Below, one piece after another: positions 20,152 to 29,260 of a stretch of 64,000 nt of DNA. The position numbers and the translations under genes were made by a program. The notes below the pieces were generated by a model. The model was not told the DNA's origin. It searched no databases and worked only from the letters and a program-made list of their open reading frames with translations. The DNA comes from Lentzea atacamensis. Lineage in GTDB: Bacteria > Actinomycetota > Actinomycetes > Mycobacteriales > Pseudonocardiaceae. The DNA is taken from positions 248,001 to 312,000 of the forward strand of contig NZ_QLTT01000006.1 in NCBI RefSeq assembly GCF_003269295.1, given 5' to 3'. The first letter of the stretch is position 1. Each line of letters opens with the position of its first letter.

Positions 20152-21021
20152 CTAGACCTTAACTCCGGCGAACAGGTCGTTCTCGGGCAGCGTCGAGTCG
20201 ACCTGGGAGCGCACGAGCTCGTACTCCTCGGTCGGCCAGATGTCCCGCTGCAGGTCCATCGGGATGGCGAACCAGCGGCTGGTCGGGTCGATCTGGGTGG
20301 CGTGGGCCTTCAGGGCGTCGTCGCGGACGTCGAAGTAGTCCGCGCACTCGACCCTGGTGGTCACGCGGTCCATCACGTCGGGGCGGTTGGCGTCCCAGTT
20401 CGCCAGCCACTCGGTGTAGGGCGACTCGAGGCCGCGGGCCTCCATGGCCTCGTGGAACGCCAGCAGCTTGGCGCGCGAGAAGCCGTGCGAGTAGTAGACC
20501 TTCTGGGTCTCCCAGGCCTCGCCCAGCGAAGGCTCGAACTCTGGGTCGGCCGCGGCGTCCAGTGCGGCCATCGAGATCTCGTGCGTGCGGATGTGGTCCG
20601 GGTGCGGGTAGCCGCCGTTCTCGTCGTAGGTCACGACGACGTGGGGGCGGAACTCGCGGATCACCTCCACCAGCGGTGGCACCGACTCCTCGAGCGGTAC
20701 CAGGGCGAAGCAGCCCTCCGGCAGCGGTGGCTTCGGGTCGCCCTCCGGCAGGCCGGAGTCCTTGAAGCCGAGCCAGCGGTGCTGGATGCCGAGGATCTTG
20801 GCTGCGCGGGCCATCTCCTCGCGGCGGATTTCGATCATGTTCTCGAGCACGTCCGGCCTGTCCATCGCCGGGTTGAGGATGCTGCCCGCGCCTCCGTCGG
20901 TACAGGTCACGACCATCACGTCGTGCCCTTCCGCGACGTAGCGGGCCATCGTGGCCGCGCCCTTGCTCGACTCGTCGTCGGGATGTGCGTGCACTGCCAT
21001 AAGGCGCAGCTTGTCGGCCAT
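20152..21021 (-). CDS. mca: Mycothiol S-conjugate amidase
   Basis: 289 residues from ATG at 21021; an in-frame start at 21060 adds residues not typical of the family. LMAVHAHPDDESSKGAATMARY and, about 145 residues in, YPHPDHIRTH carry the zinc ligands (AHPDD, HPDH) of the MshB/Mca family. Mca cleaves mycothiol S-conjugates to release mercapturic acids for export, the main detoxification route in mycothiol-using actinobacteria. Length and the RVECADYFDVRDDALKAHATQ region fit Mca rather than MshB. Divergent from DUF4307. Confidence 0.93.
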   Translation of the reverse strand: MADKLRLMAVHAHPDDESSKGAATMARYVAEGHDVMVVTCTDGGAGSILNPAMDRPDVLENMIEIRREEMARAAKILGIQHRWLGFKDSGLPEGDPKPPLPEGCFALVPLEESVPPLVEVIREFRPHVVVTYDENGGYPHPDHIRTHEISMAALDAAADPEFEPSLGEAWETQKVYYSHGFSRAKLLAFHEAMEARGLESPYTEWLANWDANRPDVMDRVTTRVECADYFDVRDDALKAHATQIDPTSRWFAIPMDLQRDIWPTEEYELVRSQVDSTLPENDLFAGVKV

Positions 21022-21117
21022 GACCCCCGTGGTCCTCCTGTGTGAATGGTCCTGCGACACTCAACAACTGAACGTCGGTCGTCATTGTTCCCCAGCGGGT
21101 CAGGAGGGCGTGGGAAA

Positions 21118-21540
21118 GTGTCGCAACGCGCGCTCCCCGAGGGGCGGTACGGCAACAGCACGCGCAAGCCGCTCAACAAGTGGGGTCGGTGGGGGTTACT
21201 CGCCGTAGCCGTGGCGGTGGGTGCGGTGGTCGCCTTCGTCGGTTACCGAAATCTCGGTACAAAGCCGATCGAGGCGAAGCAGACGGCGTTCATCCTCCTC
21301 GGCGACGACAGCGTGAAGGTCAGTTTCGAGGTTTCCCGAGATCAACCAGAGCGACCAGCCGTCTGCATCATTCGGGCCCGTTCCAAGGACGGCGACGAAG
21401 CAGGTAGACGCGAAGTTCTGGTTCCTCCGGGAAATGCCGTCGTCGTCGAGACAACAGTTCTCCGCACCTCGAAGCCGCCGGTCACCGGCGAGGTGTACGG
21501 GTGCTCTTACCAGGTTCCCCCCTACTTGTCCACGAGCTAG
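21118..21540 (+). CDS. DUF4307 domain membrane protein
   Basis: 140 residues from GTG at 21118 (GGAGGG upstream). Short basic cytoplasmic N-terminus, one membrane helix ([19 protein letters not shown], about 22-40), then a beta-rich extracellular domain with two Cys (VCIIRAR and YGCSYQV) that may form a disulphide. The family is actinobacterial and sits between mca and greA in mycobacteria too. Function unknown. Confidence 0.85.
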   Translation: MSQRALPEGRYGNSTRKPLNKWGRWGLLAVAVAVGAVVAFVGYRNLGTKPIEAKQTAFILLGDDSVKVSFEVSRDQPERPAVCIIRARSKDGDEAGRREVLVPPGNAVVVETTVLRTSKPPVTGEVYGCSYQVPPYLSTS

Positions 21541-21615
21541 CGGCCAAGCGGGTGATCTGCGGTTTAAACGGCGAGATGGGGAACAAATCGCCGTCGCTGA
21601 ACGTTGTCTGCGTGT

Positions 21616-21659
21616 TACTATTGAGGCTCAAGCACGGCCCCGGCGCGGGCCGTGTTTTT
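21616..21659 (+). terminator. Intrinsic terminator just after an extended -10 box, upstream of greA
   Basis: CACGGCCC (21633-21640) pairs with GGGCCGTG (21647-21654), followed by TTTTT (21655-21659). TGTTACTAT just upstream contains an extended -10 element (TACTAT 21616-21621). So this may be the terminator of the DUF4307 gene or an attenuator on a short greA leader. Confidence 0.75.
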
Positions 21660-21727
21660 CCGTTCCGGGCCCACGGCCCGGGAACTATCTGGCACACACA
21701 CGTGCGCCGGAGCAAGACGAGGAGTTG

Positions 21728-22222
21728 GTGACCGTGAGCGACACCCAGGTGACCTGGCTGACCCAGGAGGCCTACGACCGGCTCAAGGCGGAGCTGGACG
21801 AACTTATCGCGTACCGCCCGGTCATGGCTGCCGAGATCAACGCCCGCCGCGAGGAGGGTGACCTTCGCGAGAACGGCGGCTACCACGCCGCCCGCGAGGA
21901 GCAGGGCAAGCAGGAGGCGCGCATCCGCCAGCTGCACGAGCTGCTCCAGGCCGCGAAGGTTGGCGAAGCCCCCACCACCAAGGGTGTCGCGGCTCCGGGA
22001 ACGGTACTGACGATCCGTTACGAAGGCGACGACGAGACCGAGACCTTCCTGCTCGCGACCCGCGAAGAGGGCGCGCACGGCGAGATGGAGGTCTACTCCC
22101 CGTCCTCGCCGCTCGGCAAGGCCCTGAACGGCGCGAAGGACGGCGAGACCGTGGAGTACGAGCTGCCCAACGGCAAGCTCCAGAAGGTCACGCTGATCAC
22201 GGCGTTGCCTTACGCGGGGTAA
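21728..22222 (+). CDS. greA: Transcription elongation factor GreA
   Basis: 164 residues from GTG at 21728 (AGGAG upstream; GTG at 21734 is the alternative). The N-terminal coiled coil ([17 protein letters not shown] ... [23 protein letters not shown]) holds the acidic tip, and the C-terminal FKBP-like domain ends with [12 protein letters not shown]. GreA stimulates RNA cleavage in backtracked RNA polymerase. Position between DUF4307 and metB matches mycobacteria except for the insertion of the Lrp-hppD pair. Confidence 0.95.
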   Translation: MTVSDTQVTWLTQEAYDRLKAELDELIAYRPVMAAEINARREEGDLRENGGYHAAREEQGKQEARIRQLHELLQAAKVGEAPTTKGVAAPGTVLTIRYEGDDETETFLLATREEGAHGEMEVYSPSSPLGKALNGAKDGETVEYELPNGKLQKVTLITALPYAG

Positions 22223-22248
22223 TCACTCAAACGTCGTGCAAGGGGCGG

Positions 22249-22758
22249 TCACCTCGGTGGCCGCCCCTTCACGCGTTCCAGGAGCGGTCGCACGCGTGGA
22301 GGCACGGGCGTCGACAGGGCGATCGAGGTCGACAACCTGCGCACGTGCGGCACGTCGACGACGTGGTCGACCACGCGCTGCAGGTCCGCGTTGGACCGCG
22401 CGACCATGCGCACGAAGAGATCGCCCTGGCCGGTCGTCGCGTGCACCTCGCACACCTCGGGGATCGCGGCCAGGCCCTCGCACACCTCCGCGCGCCGGCC
22501 CTGCGCGATTTCCACCACCGCGAACGCCGTCAGCCCGTAGCCCATCGCGCCCAGGTCGAGCGCCGGCGGGAACCCGGCGAGCACGCCGCGTTCGACCAGC
22601 CGGTCCAGCCTGGCCTGCACCGTTCCCCTCGCGACACCCAGCCGTCGGGAGCATTCGAGGACTCCCAGCCGAGGCTCGTCCGTCAGCAGCAACAGCAGCC
22701 GTGCGTCCAGTTCGTCCACGGGCTGGTCAGAGTGCTCACTCTGTTGATCTGAAGGCAT
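22249..22758 (-). CDS. Lrp/AsnC family transcriptional regulator
   Basis: 169 residues from ATG at 22758. The N-terminal helix-turn-helix (VDELDARLLLLLTDEPRLGVLECSRRLGVARGTVQARLDRL) is followed by the RAM ligand domain. It is divergent from hppD, and a near-palindrome lies between the two genes, so it probably controls hppD in response to an aromatic amino acid or its product. Similar Lrp-hppD pairs are common in actinobacteria. Confidence 0.9.
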   Translation of the reverse strand: MPSDQQSEHSDQPVDELDARLLLLLTDEPRLGVLECSRRLGVARGTVQARLDRLVERGVLAGFPPALDLGAMGYGLTAFAVVEIAQGRRAEVCEGLAAIPEVCEVHATTGQGDLFVRMVARSNADLQRVVDHVVDVPHVRRLSTSIALSTPVPPRVRPLLERVKGRPPR

Positions 22759-22762
22759 AGAA

Positions 22763-22783
22763 CACTGTACAAAATGCACAGTG
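22763..22783. promoter_or_regulatory. Probable Lrp-type operator between the regulator and hppD
   Basis: CACTGT (22763-22768) and ACAGTG (22778-22783) are inverted arms around an AT-rich 9-base centre, and the inner bases also tend to pair. It lies 4 bases upstream of the regulator start and 50 upstream of hppD, fitting autoregulation plus hppD control. Confidence 0.6.
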
Positions 22784-22829
22784 AAATCGCTGACTGTTGC
22801 TCACCCTGTTGGGTCGACTCATGCTGTGA

Positions 22830-24014
<1,185 letters not shown>

Positions 24015-24068
24015 TGGCGTTCCCCCGGTAAGGTGCTTTACGGGGGATACACATCGTGGGGAGGTGGC

Positions 24069-24314
24069 ATGGCATTCGCACGACGCGTGGCCGCGGTGAT
24101 TCCGCTGGTCGGAGCCGTGACCACGGCTGCGGCACTGACCGGAGCTGCGTTCTTGACCGTGGCGCACGCCGGGTGTGACGAGGCCGGCCGCTTCGTCCGA
24201 ACAGGCGAGTCGATGGAGTTCGTCGGCGGCTGTGTGAACGGCGCCGACCTTCCGGCGGCGCCGACAGCCGAGGCCGAGAACGTCGACAGGTTCGGCGGCT
24301 CCAAGAAACCGTGA
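24069..24314 (+). CDS. Small secreted or membrane-anchored hypothetical protein
   Basis: 81 residues from ATG at 24069 (GGGGAGG upstream). Basic start, then a long hydrophobic stretch to about residue 34 ending AHA-GC, which could be a signal peptide. The mature 47 residues contain two Cys (AGCDEAG and GGCVNGA) and an acidic Ala/Pro-rich tail. No family recognised. It precedes a strong terminator. Confidence 0.6.
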   Translation: MAFARRVAAVIPLVGAVTTAAALTGAAFLTVAHAGCDEAGRFVRTGESMEFVGGCVNGADLPAAPTAEAENVDRFGGSKKP

Positions 24315-24320
24315 GACGCA

Positions 24321-24352
24321 GAACGGCCCCCTCCAGCCGGAGGGGGCCGTTC
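24321..24352. terminator. Bidirectional hairpin between convergent genes
   Basis: GAACGGCCCCCTCC (24321-24334) pairs perfectly over 14 bp with 24339-24352 around a 4-base loop. It serves the small secreted protein gene on the plus strand and metB on the minus strand. Confidence 0.85.
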
Positions 24353-24366
24353 GCGTTGCCGGAAAC

Positions 24367-25512
24367 TCAGCCGAGGGCTTCGAGCAGGTCGGCCACGAGG
24401 TCGTCACCGGACTCGATGCCCACCGAGACGCGCACCAGGTCCGCCGGCACCTCCAGCATCGACCCGGCGGTGGACGCGTGGGTCATCCTGCCGGGGTGCT
24501 CGATCAGCGACTCGACGCCGCCCAGCGACTCGGCCAGCGTGAACAGCTTGGTCCGCGCGCACACCTCGAGCGCCGCCTCTTCGCCGCCGTCGACGATGAA
24601 CGACACCATGCCGCCGAACCGGCGCATCTGCTTGGCCGCCACCTCGTGGTTCGGGTGCGACTCCAGGCCGGGGTACAGCACCTTCTTCACCTTCGGGTGC
24701 CGCACCAGGGCCTCGGCGACGAGCTCGGCGTTGTCCGAGTGCTTCTCCATGCGCAGCTCGAGGGTCTTGAGGCCGCGCAACGTCAGGAACGCGTCGAACG
24801 GGCCGGGAACCGCGCCCGCACCGTTCTGCAGGAAGCCGAACGCCGCGTCGATCTCCTCGTCCGAGGTGATCAGCGCGCCGCCCACGACGTCGGAGTGGCC
24901 GCCGACGTACTTGGTGGTCGAGTGCAGGACCACGTCGGCGCCGAGCTCCAGCGGCGTCTGCAGGGCCGGCGAGGCGAAGGTGTTGTCCACGACGAACTTG
25001 GCGCCCGCGGCGTGCGCCACCTCGGCGATGGCCGCGATGTCGCCGATGTTCAGCAGCGGGTTGGTCGGGGTCTCGATCCACACCAGCTTGGTCTCGGGAC
25101 GGATGGCGGCGCGGATCGCGTCGATGTCCGTGACCGGTGCCGGCGAGTGGGTGACGCCCCACTGCGAGAAGACCTTGTCGATCAGCCGGAACGTGCCGCC
25201 GTACGCGTCGTTCGGGATGACGATGTGGTCGCCGGGCTTGAGGAACGTGCGCAGCGCCGCGTCGGTCGCGCCCATGCCGGAGGCGAACGCACGGCCGTAG
25301 CGGCCGCGTTCCAGCGAGGCGAGGGCCGTCTCCAGCGCACGGCGGGTCGGATTGCCGGTGCGCGAGTACTCGAAGCCCTGACGCAGCCCGCCCACGCCGT
25401 CCTGGGCGTAGGTCGACGTCGCGTAGATGGGCACGTTCACCGCACCCGTGGTCGGGTCCGGGTCCTGGCCGGCGTGGATCGCCCTGGTCGCGAAGCCGTA
25501 AGGGGTGCTCAT
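24367..25512 (-). CDS. metB: Cystathionine gamma-synthase
   Basis: 381 residues from ATG at 25512. PLP lysine in HSTTKYVGGHSDVVGG and the fold-type I core (SGMGATDAALRTFLKPGDHI, ETPTNPLL) define the Cys/Met PLP-enzyme family. Sub-family call (gamma-synthase rather than gamma-lyase) rests on the actinobacterial order cbs-pra-metB, as in mycobacteria. It joins O-succinyl- or O-acetyl-homoserine with cysteine, or works in reverse transsulfuration with the cbs product. Confidence 0.87.
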   Translation of the reverse strand: MSTPYGFATRAIHAGQDPDPTTGAVNVPIYATSTYAQDGVGGLRQGFEYSRTGNPTRRALETALASLERGRYGRAFASGMGATDAALRTFLKPGDHIVIPNDAYGGTFRLIDKVFSQWGVTHSPAPVTDIDAIRAAIRPETKLVWIETPTNPLLNIGDIAAIAEVAHAAGAKFVVDNTFASPALQTPLELGADVVLHSTTKYVGGHSDVVGGALITSDEEIDAAFGFLQNGAGAVPGPFDAFLTLRGLKTLELRMEKHSDNAELVAEALVRHPKVKKVLYPGLESHPNHEVAAKQMRRFGGMVSFIVDGGEEAALEVCARTKLFTLAESLGGVESLIEHPGRMTHASTAGSMLEVPADLVRVSVGIESGDDLVADLLEALG

Positions 25513-25585
25513 CTCCCAAGGGTACTCACCCATCTGGCGGTCGACGGCACGAGTCCACGCAGTGAACTCCCCCGGAAACGAGCCG

Positions 25586-25615
25586 GCCCCCGGCCACTGG
25601 GAAGTGACCGGGGGC
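25586..25615 (-). terminator. Terminator hairpin after the RDD gene
   Basis: GCCCCCGGCCACT (25586-25598) pairs with 25603-25615 at 12 of 13 positions around a 4-base loop. It lies 18 bases past the RDD gene stop, on the minus-strand path towards metB. Confidence 0.7.
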
Positions 25616-25632
25616 TGGGTGCGTGCTGGGGA

Positions 25633-26721
25633 TTACCAGCCCTGCTGCTGCCCGTAACCCTGCTGCGGCGGCTGGCCGTAGCCACCCTGCTGCTGCTGCG
25701 GGTAACCGCCGGTGCCCGGCTGCTGCGGGTAGCCACCGGTACCGGGCTGCTGCGGGTAACCACCGCTGCCGCCGTAGGGCGAAGCGGTCTCCGGGGCGTT
25801 GACCACGATGGTCTTCATGATCTTGTCGGCCCAGGTCTGCTTCTTCGGCTCCCACAGCGGGGCGAAGAAGCCCGCGTAGCACGGCAGGGCGTCGACGATG
25901 TGGCACAGCTGGCGCACGAAGACCGTGCCGGCGCCGATCGGCTGCTGGGTCTCCTCGCCGACCAGCTTGATCTTCGCGATCTTCTTGCCGATCGTCTGGC
26001 CCGTCTGACCCTGCTTGATGATCACGTTCCAGATGACGAAGCCGGCGTAGCCCAGCCACAGGACGAGCCCGATCAGGCCGAACACGACAGCGGCGTCAGG
26101 AGCGTTGGCCGCGACCAGGCCGAGGATGAAGACGATCGCGTAGACCACGACGAGCGGCGCGGCGACGTCGATCAGGTAGGCGACGAAGCGCGAGCCCCAC
26201 TCGGCGTAGCCGGTCGGCGGCGGCGGCGCCATGGGCATGCCGTAGCCGGGCTGGCCGTACGCGCCCGCGGCCGGCTGGCCGTACGGGTTCGACTGCGGAG
26301 CACCGTACGGCTGCTGCGGCTGACCGTAGGCCTGCTGCTGCGGCTGGCCGTACGGGTTGGACTGCGGAGCGCCACCGTAAGGCTGCTGCTGCGGCTGACC
26401 GTAGGCCTGCTGCTGCGGGGCGCCGTACGGGGGCGGCTGCTGGGCGGGGAACCCGCCGGAGCCGAGTCCCTGCGCCGGGAAGCCACCCGAACCGGGAGCT
26501 GCCGGCGGCACCTGCCCGGGGCTGACGACCTGGGTGGCGTCCGCGTTCTGCTGCGGTGCGGCAGGTACCTGACCAGGCGAGACGACCTGCGTCGCGTCCG
26601 GGTTCGGGTTGGCCGCGGAGGGCTGCCCACCTCCCGGGACGATCTGCGTCGCGTCCGCGTTGGGCTGCTCCTGCTGCGGCTGACCGCCGAACTGGTTTCC
26701 TGGCGGCTGCGGAGCGTTCAT
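25633..26721 (-). CDS. RDD family membrane protein with Pro/Gln/Gly/Tyr-rich tail (proline-rich antigen Pra-like)
   Basis: 362 residues. Residues 1-170 are low complexity: three NADATQ/PDATQ-type elements (DATQIV once, DATQVVSPGQVP twice) and many QAYGQP/NPYGQP repeats. Residues about 175-310 are an RDD domain with three membrane helices (WGSRFVAYLIDVAAPL, FGLIGLVLWLGYAGFVIW, and a later amphipathic segment). The C-terminal 60 residues repeat GGYPQQPGT. The mycobacterial counterpart is the Pra antigen between cbs and metB. Role unknown, perhaps ion/osmolyte transport. Confidence 0.85.
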   Translation of the reverse strand: MNAPQPPGNQFGGQPQQEQPNADATQIVPGGGQPSAANPNPDATQVVSPGQVPAAPQQNADATQVVSPGQVPPAAPGSGGFPAQGLGSGGFPAQQPPPYGAPQQQAYGQPQQQPYGGAPQSNPYGQPQQQAYGQPQQPYGAPQSNPYGQPAAGAYGQPGYGMPMAPPPPTGYAEWGSRFVAYLIDVAAPLVVVYAIVFILGLVAANAPDAAVVFGLIGLVLWLGYAGFVIWNVIIKQGQTGQTIGKKIAKIKLVGEETQQPIGAGTVFVRQLCHIVDALPCYAGFFAPLWEPKKQTWADKIMKTIVVNAPETASPYGGSGGYPQQPGTGGYPQQPGTGGYPQQQQGGYGQPPQQGYGQQQGW

Positions 26722-26808
26722 CCGGTTTCCAACCCCCTTGGCTGGGCCGTGTGTGAGTAAGACTGCTGATCTGGGGCGTCACGCTATCGGACGCACCCGC
26801 TTCTACGC

Positions 26809-28179
26809 TCAGCGACCAGCCAAGAACCCCAGAATGTCCTGCCGCGTGACGACTCCGGCGGGCTTCCCGTCCTCCAGGACGAGCGCGCCGTCCGCACTCG
26901 ACAGCGCGTTCATGGCGACACCGACCGGCTCGCCGGCGCCGAGCGTGGGCAGCGGCGCGCCCATGTGCTTGTCGAGGCGGTCCGACAGCTGCGCCTTGCC
27001 GGTGAACAGCGCGTCGAGCAGGTCGCGCTCGTTGACCGCACCCGCGACCTCGGCGGCCATGACGGGCGGCTCGGCGTTGACGACGGGCATCTGGGAGACG
27101 CCGAACTCGCGCAGGATCGCGACCGCGTCACCGACGGTCTCGTTCGGGTGCGCGTGGACGAGGTCGGGGAGCTTGCCGCCCTTGCGGCGCAGCACGTCGC
27201 CGACGGTCGCACCGGTCGAGTCCGGCGGGAGGAAGCCGTAGGAGGCCATCCAGCGGTCGTTGAACACCTTGGAGAGGTAGCCGCGGCCACCGTCGGGCAG
27301 CAGCACGACGACGACGGCGTCTTCCGGCAGGTCCTTCGCGACGCGCAGCGCGGCCGCGGCCGCCATGCCGCACGAACCGCCGACCAGCAGGCCTTCCTCA
27401 CGGGCGAGGCGGCGCGTGACGTCGAACGAGTCCGCGTCGGAGACCTCGACGATCTCGTCGCAGATGGTCTTGTCGTAGGTCTCCGGCCAGAAGTCCTCGC
27501 CGACGCCCTCGACCAGGTACGGCCGGCCGGTGCCGCCCGAGTAGACGGAGCCCTCCGGGTCCGCGCCGATGATCTGCACGGCGCCGTTCGAGGCCTCCTT
27601 GAGGAAGCGGCCGGTGCCGGAGATGGTGCCGCCGGTGCCGACGCCCGCGACGAAGTGCGTGATCTTGCCCTCGGTCTGGCGCCAGATCTCGGGGCCGGTC
27701 TGGTGGTAGTGGCTCGCCGGGTTCTCCGGGTTCGCGTACTGGTTCGGCTTCCACGCGCCGGGGATCTCGCGGACGAGCCGGTCCGAGACGTTGTAGTAGG
27801 AGTCCGGGTGCTCCGGCGCGACGGCGGTCGGGCACACCACGACCTCGGCGCCGTAGGCCTTCAGGACGTTGCGCTTGTCCTCGCTGACCTTGTCCGGGCA
27901 GACGAACACGCACTTGTAGCCCTTGCGCTGGGCGACCAGCGCGAGCCCGACTCCGGTGTTGCCGGAGGTCGGCTCGACGATCGTGCCGCCGGGCTGCAGC
28001 TCACCGGACTTCTCGGCCGCCTCCACCATGCGCAGCGCGATGCGGTCCTTCACGCTCCCGCCGGGGTTCAGGTACTCGACCTTGGCCAGCACCGTGGCTT
28101 TGATCCCCGAGGTCAGGGAGTTGAGCTTCACCAGCGGCGTGTTGCCCACCAGGTCGACGACGTGCTCGGCGTACTCCAC
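26809..28179 (-). CDS. cbs: Cystathionine beta-synthase
   Basis: 456 residues. The PLP domain (1-320) has the lysine motif NPGGSVKDRIALRM, the phosphate loop VGTGGTISGTGRFL and SGNTGVGLAL. Two CBS domains follow at about 335-456 (VGDAVAILREFGVSQMPVV and EPVGVAMNALSSADGALVLEDGKPAGVVTRQDIL). It condenses serine and homocysteine to cystathionine, the first step of cysteine production from methionine. Together with metB and mca it links sulfur flow to cysteine and mycothiol. Confidence 0.93.
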   Translation of the reverse strand: MEYAEHVVDLVGNTPLVKLNSLTSGIKATVLAKVEYLNPGGSVKDRIALRMVEAAEKSGELQPGGTIVEPTSGNTGVGLALVAQRKGYKCVFVCPDKVSEDKRNVLKAYGAEVVVCPTAVAPEHPDSYYNVSDRLVREIPGAWKPNQYANPENPASHYHQTGPEIWRQTEGKITHFVAGVGTGGTISGTGRFLKEASNGAVQIIGADPEGSVYSGGTGRPYLVEGVGEDFWPETYDKTICDEIVEVSDADSFDVTRRLAREEGLLVGGSCGMAAAAALRVAKDLPEDAVVVVLLPDGGRGYLSKVFNDRWMASYGFLPPDSTGATVGDVLRRKGGKLPDLVHAHPNETVGDAVAILREFGVSQMPVVNAEPPVMAAEVAGAVNERDLLDALFTGKAQLSDRLDKHMGAPLPTLGAGEPVGVAMNALSSADGALVLEDGKPAGVVTRQDILGFLAGR

Positions 28180-28296
28180 CGGTATCTACTCCCCACTCCC
28201 ACTCTCCGAGATAGCAAAACGAAGCCTAGCTCTAGTGGCTGCGGAGGTTGATTCGAACGGCGGCGCCGACGATTTCCCCGGAAAGGGGTGTTGCGG

Positions 28297-29169
28297 ATGA
28301 TCGGACTGAGGACGCTGCGAGCGGCGGCCATGACCGCCGCGACGCTCGGAGGGCTCTCCGGCGCGCTGGTCGGGTTGCTGAGCGAGCAGGGCAGACGCGC
28401 CCGGATCGCCATCGGCGTGCTGGAGCACCTGTGGCCCGCGCCGGACGGTGTCTACTCCGACGACGGCGGCGACCCGCTGCGGTTCGCCGTGCTCGGCGAC
28501 TCGATGGCGGTGGGTGTCGGTGTGACGCATCCCTCGCAGATGCCGGGCGTGCTGCTGGCCCAGGCGCTGGCCGAGGAGGCGGGACGGCCGGTGCGGCTCT
28601 CGACCTGCGCCGTCAGCGGCTCGACGACGCGGGACCTGGTGCCGCAGGTCGACGCGGCCGTCCGGGACGCACCGCAGGTCGCGCTGATCATCATCGGTGC
28701 GAACGACGTCACCTCCCGGCTGGGCGTCGGCGAGTCGGCGCGGCTGCTGGGCGAGCAGGTCCGCAAGCTGCGCGCCGCCGGCTGCGGTGTCGTCGTCGGC
28801 ACCTGCCCCGATCTCGGGATCGTGCGGCCGATTCCGCAACCGTTGCGCTACGTCGGGCACAGGTACAGCCTGCGGCTGGCGGAGGCGCAGACCGCGGAGG
28901 TGTCGCGGGCGGGTGGAGTGCCGGTGTCGCTCGCGAACCTGCTGGCGCCCGAGTTCATGGCGCGCCACGTCGACATGTTCAGCTCCGACCGCTTTCACCC
29001 CAGCGCCGTCGGCTACGAGGCCGCGGCCGGCGTGCTGCTGGCGCCGTTGTGCCAGGTGGCGGGGTTGTGGCCGGGTTGGCGCACGCCCGCGTTGCCGAGG
29101 CGGTCTGCGGCGGCTCTCGCGCTGCGGCCGTCCCGCGTGCCTGGGTGGCTGCAAAGGCGGCACGCCTGA
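28297..29169 (+). CDS. SGNH/GDSL hydrolase family protein (exported)
   Basis: 290 residues from ATG at 28297 (GGAAAGGGG about ten bases upstream; GTG 28288 in frame). A hydrophobic N-terminus (about 8-30) suggests export or anchoring. Block I GDSMAVGVG, block III GANDV and block V SDRFHPSAVGY supply Ser, Asn and the Asp-His pair of SGNH esterases. Substrate unknown; such proteins act on acyl groups of lipids or cell wall glycans. Neighbour order (cbs, hydrolase, thiolase) resembles mycobacteria. Confidence 0.85.
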   Translation: MIGLRTLRAAAMTAATLGGLSGALVGLLSEQGRRARIAIGVLEHLWPAPDGVYSDDGGDPLRFAVLGDSMAVGVGVTHPSQMPGVLLAQALAEEAGRPVRLSTCAVSGSTTRDLVPQVDAAVRDAPQVALIIIGANDVTSRLGVGESARLLGEQVRKLRAAGCGVVVGTCPDLGIVRPIPQPLRYVGHRYSLRLAEAQTAEVSRAGGVPVSLANLLAPEFMARHVDMFSSDRFHPSAVGYEAAAGVLLAPLCQVAGLWPGWRTPALPRRSAAALALRPSRVPGWLQRRHA

Positions 29170-29260
29170 GTTTCGAAATTCGCGTCACGTGCGCTGGCCT
29201 GGGTGAGCGGGCGTTAACTACGCTCGACCGCGACCTTGACTCTCAACGAGGAGTTTCGTG

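Noticed and set aside
25513-25632. SAM riboswitch before metB
   Set aside because: Only 120 bases, largely taken by the RDD gene terminator hairpin; no conserved riboswitch core.
28230-28290. tRNA-like GATTCGAA text
   Set aside because: No cloverleaf or acceptor stem can be formed around it.
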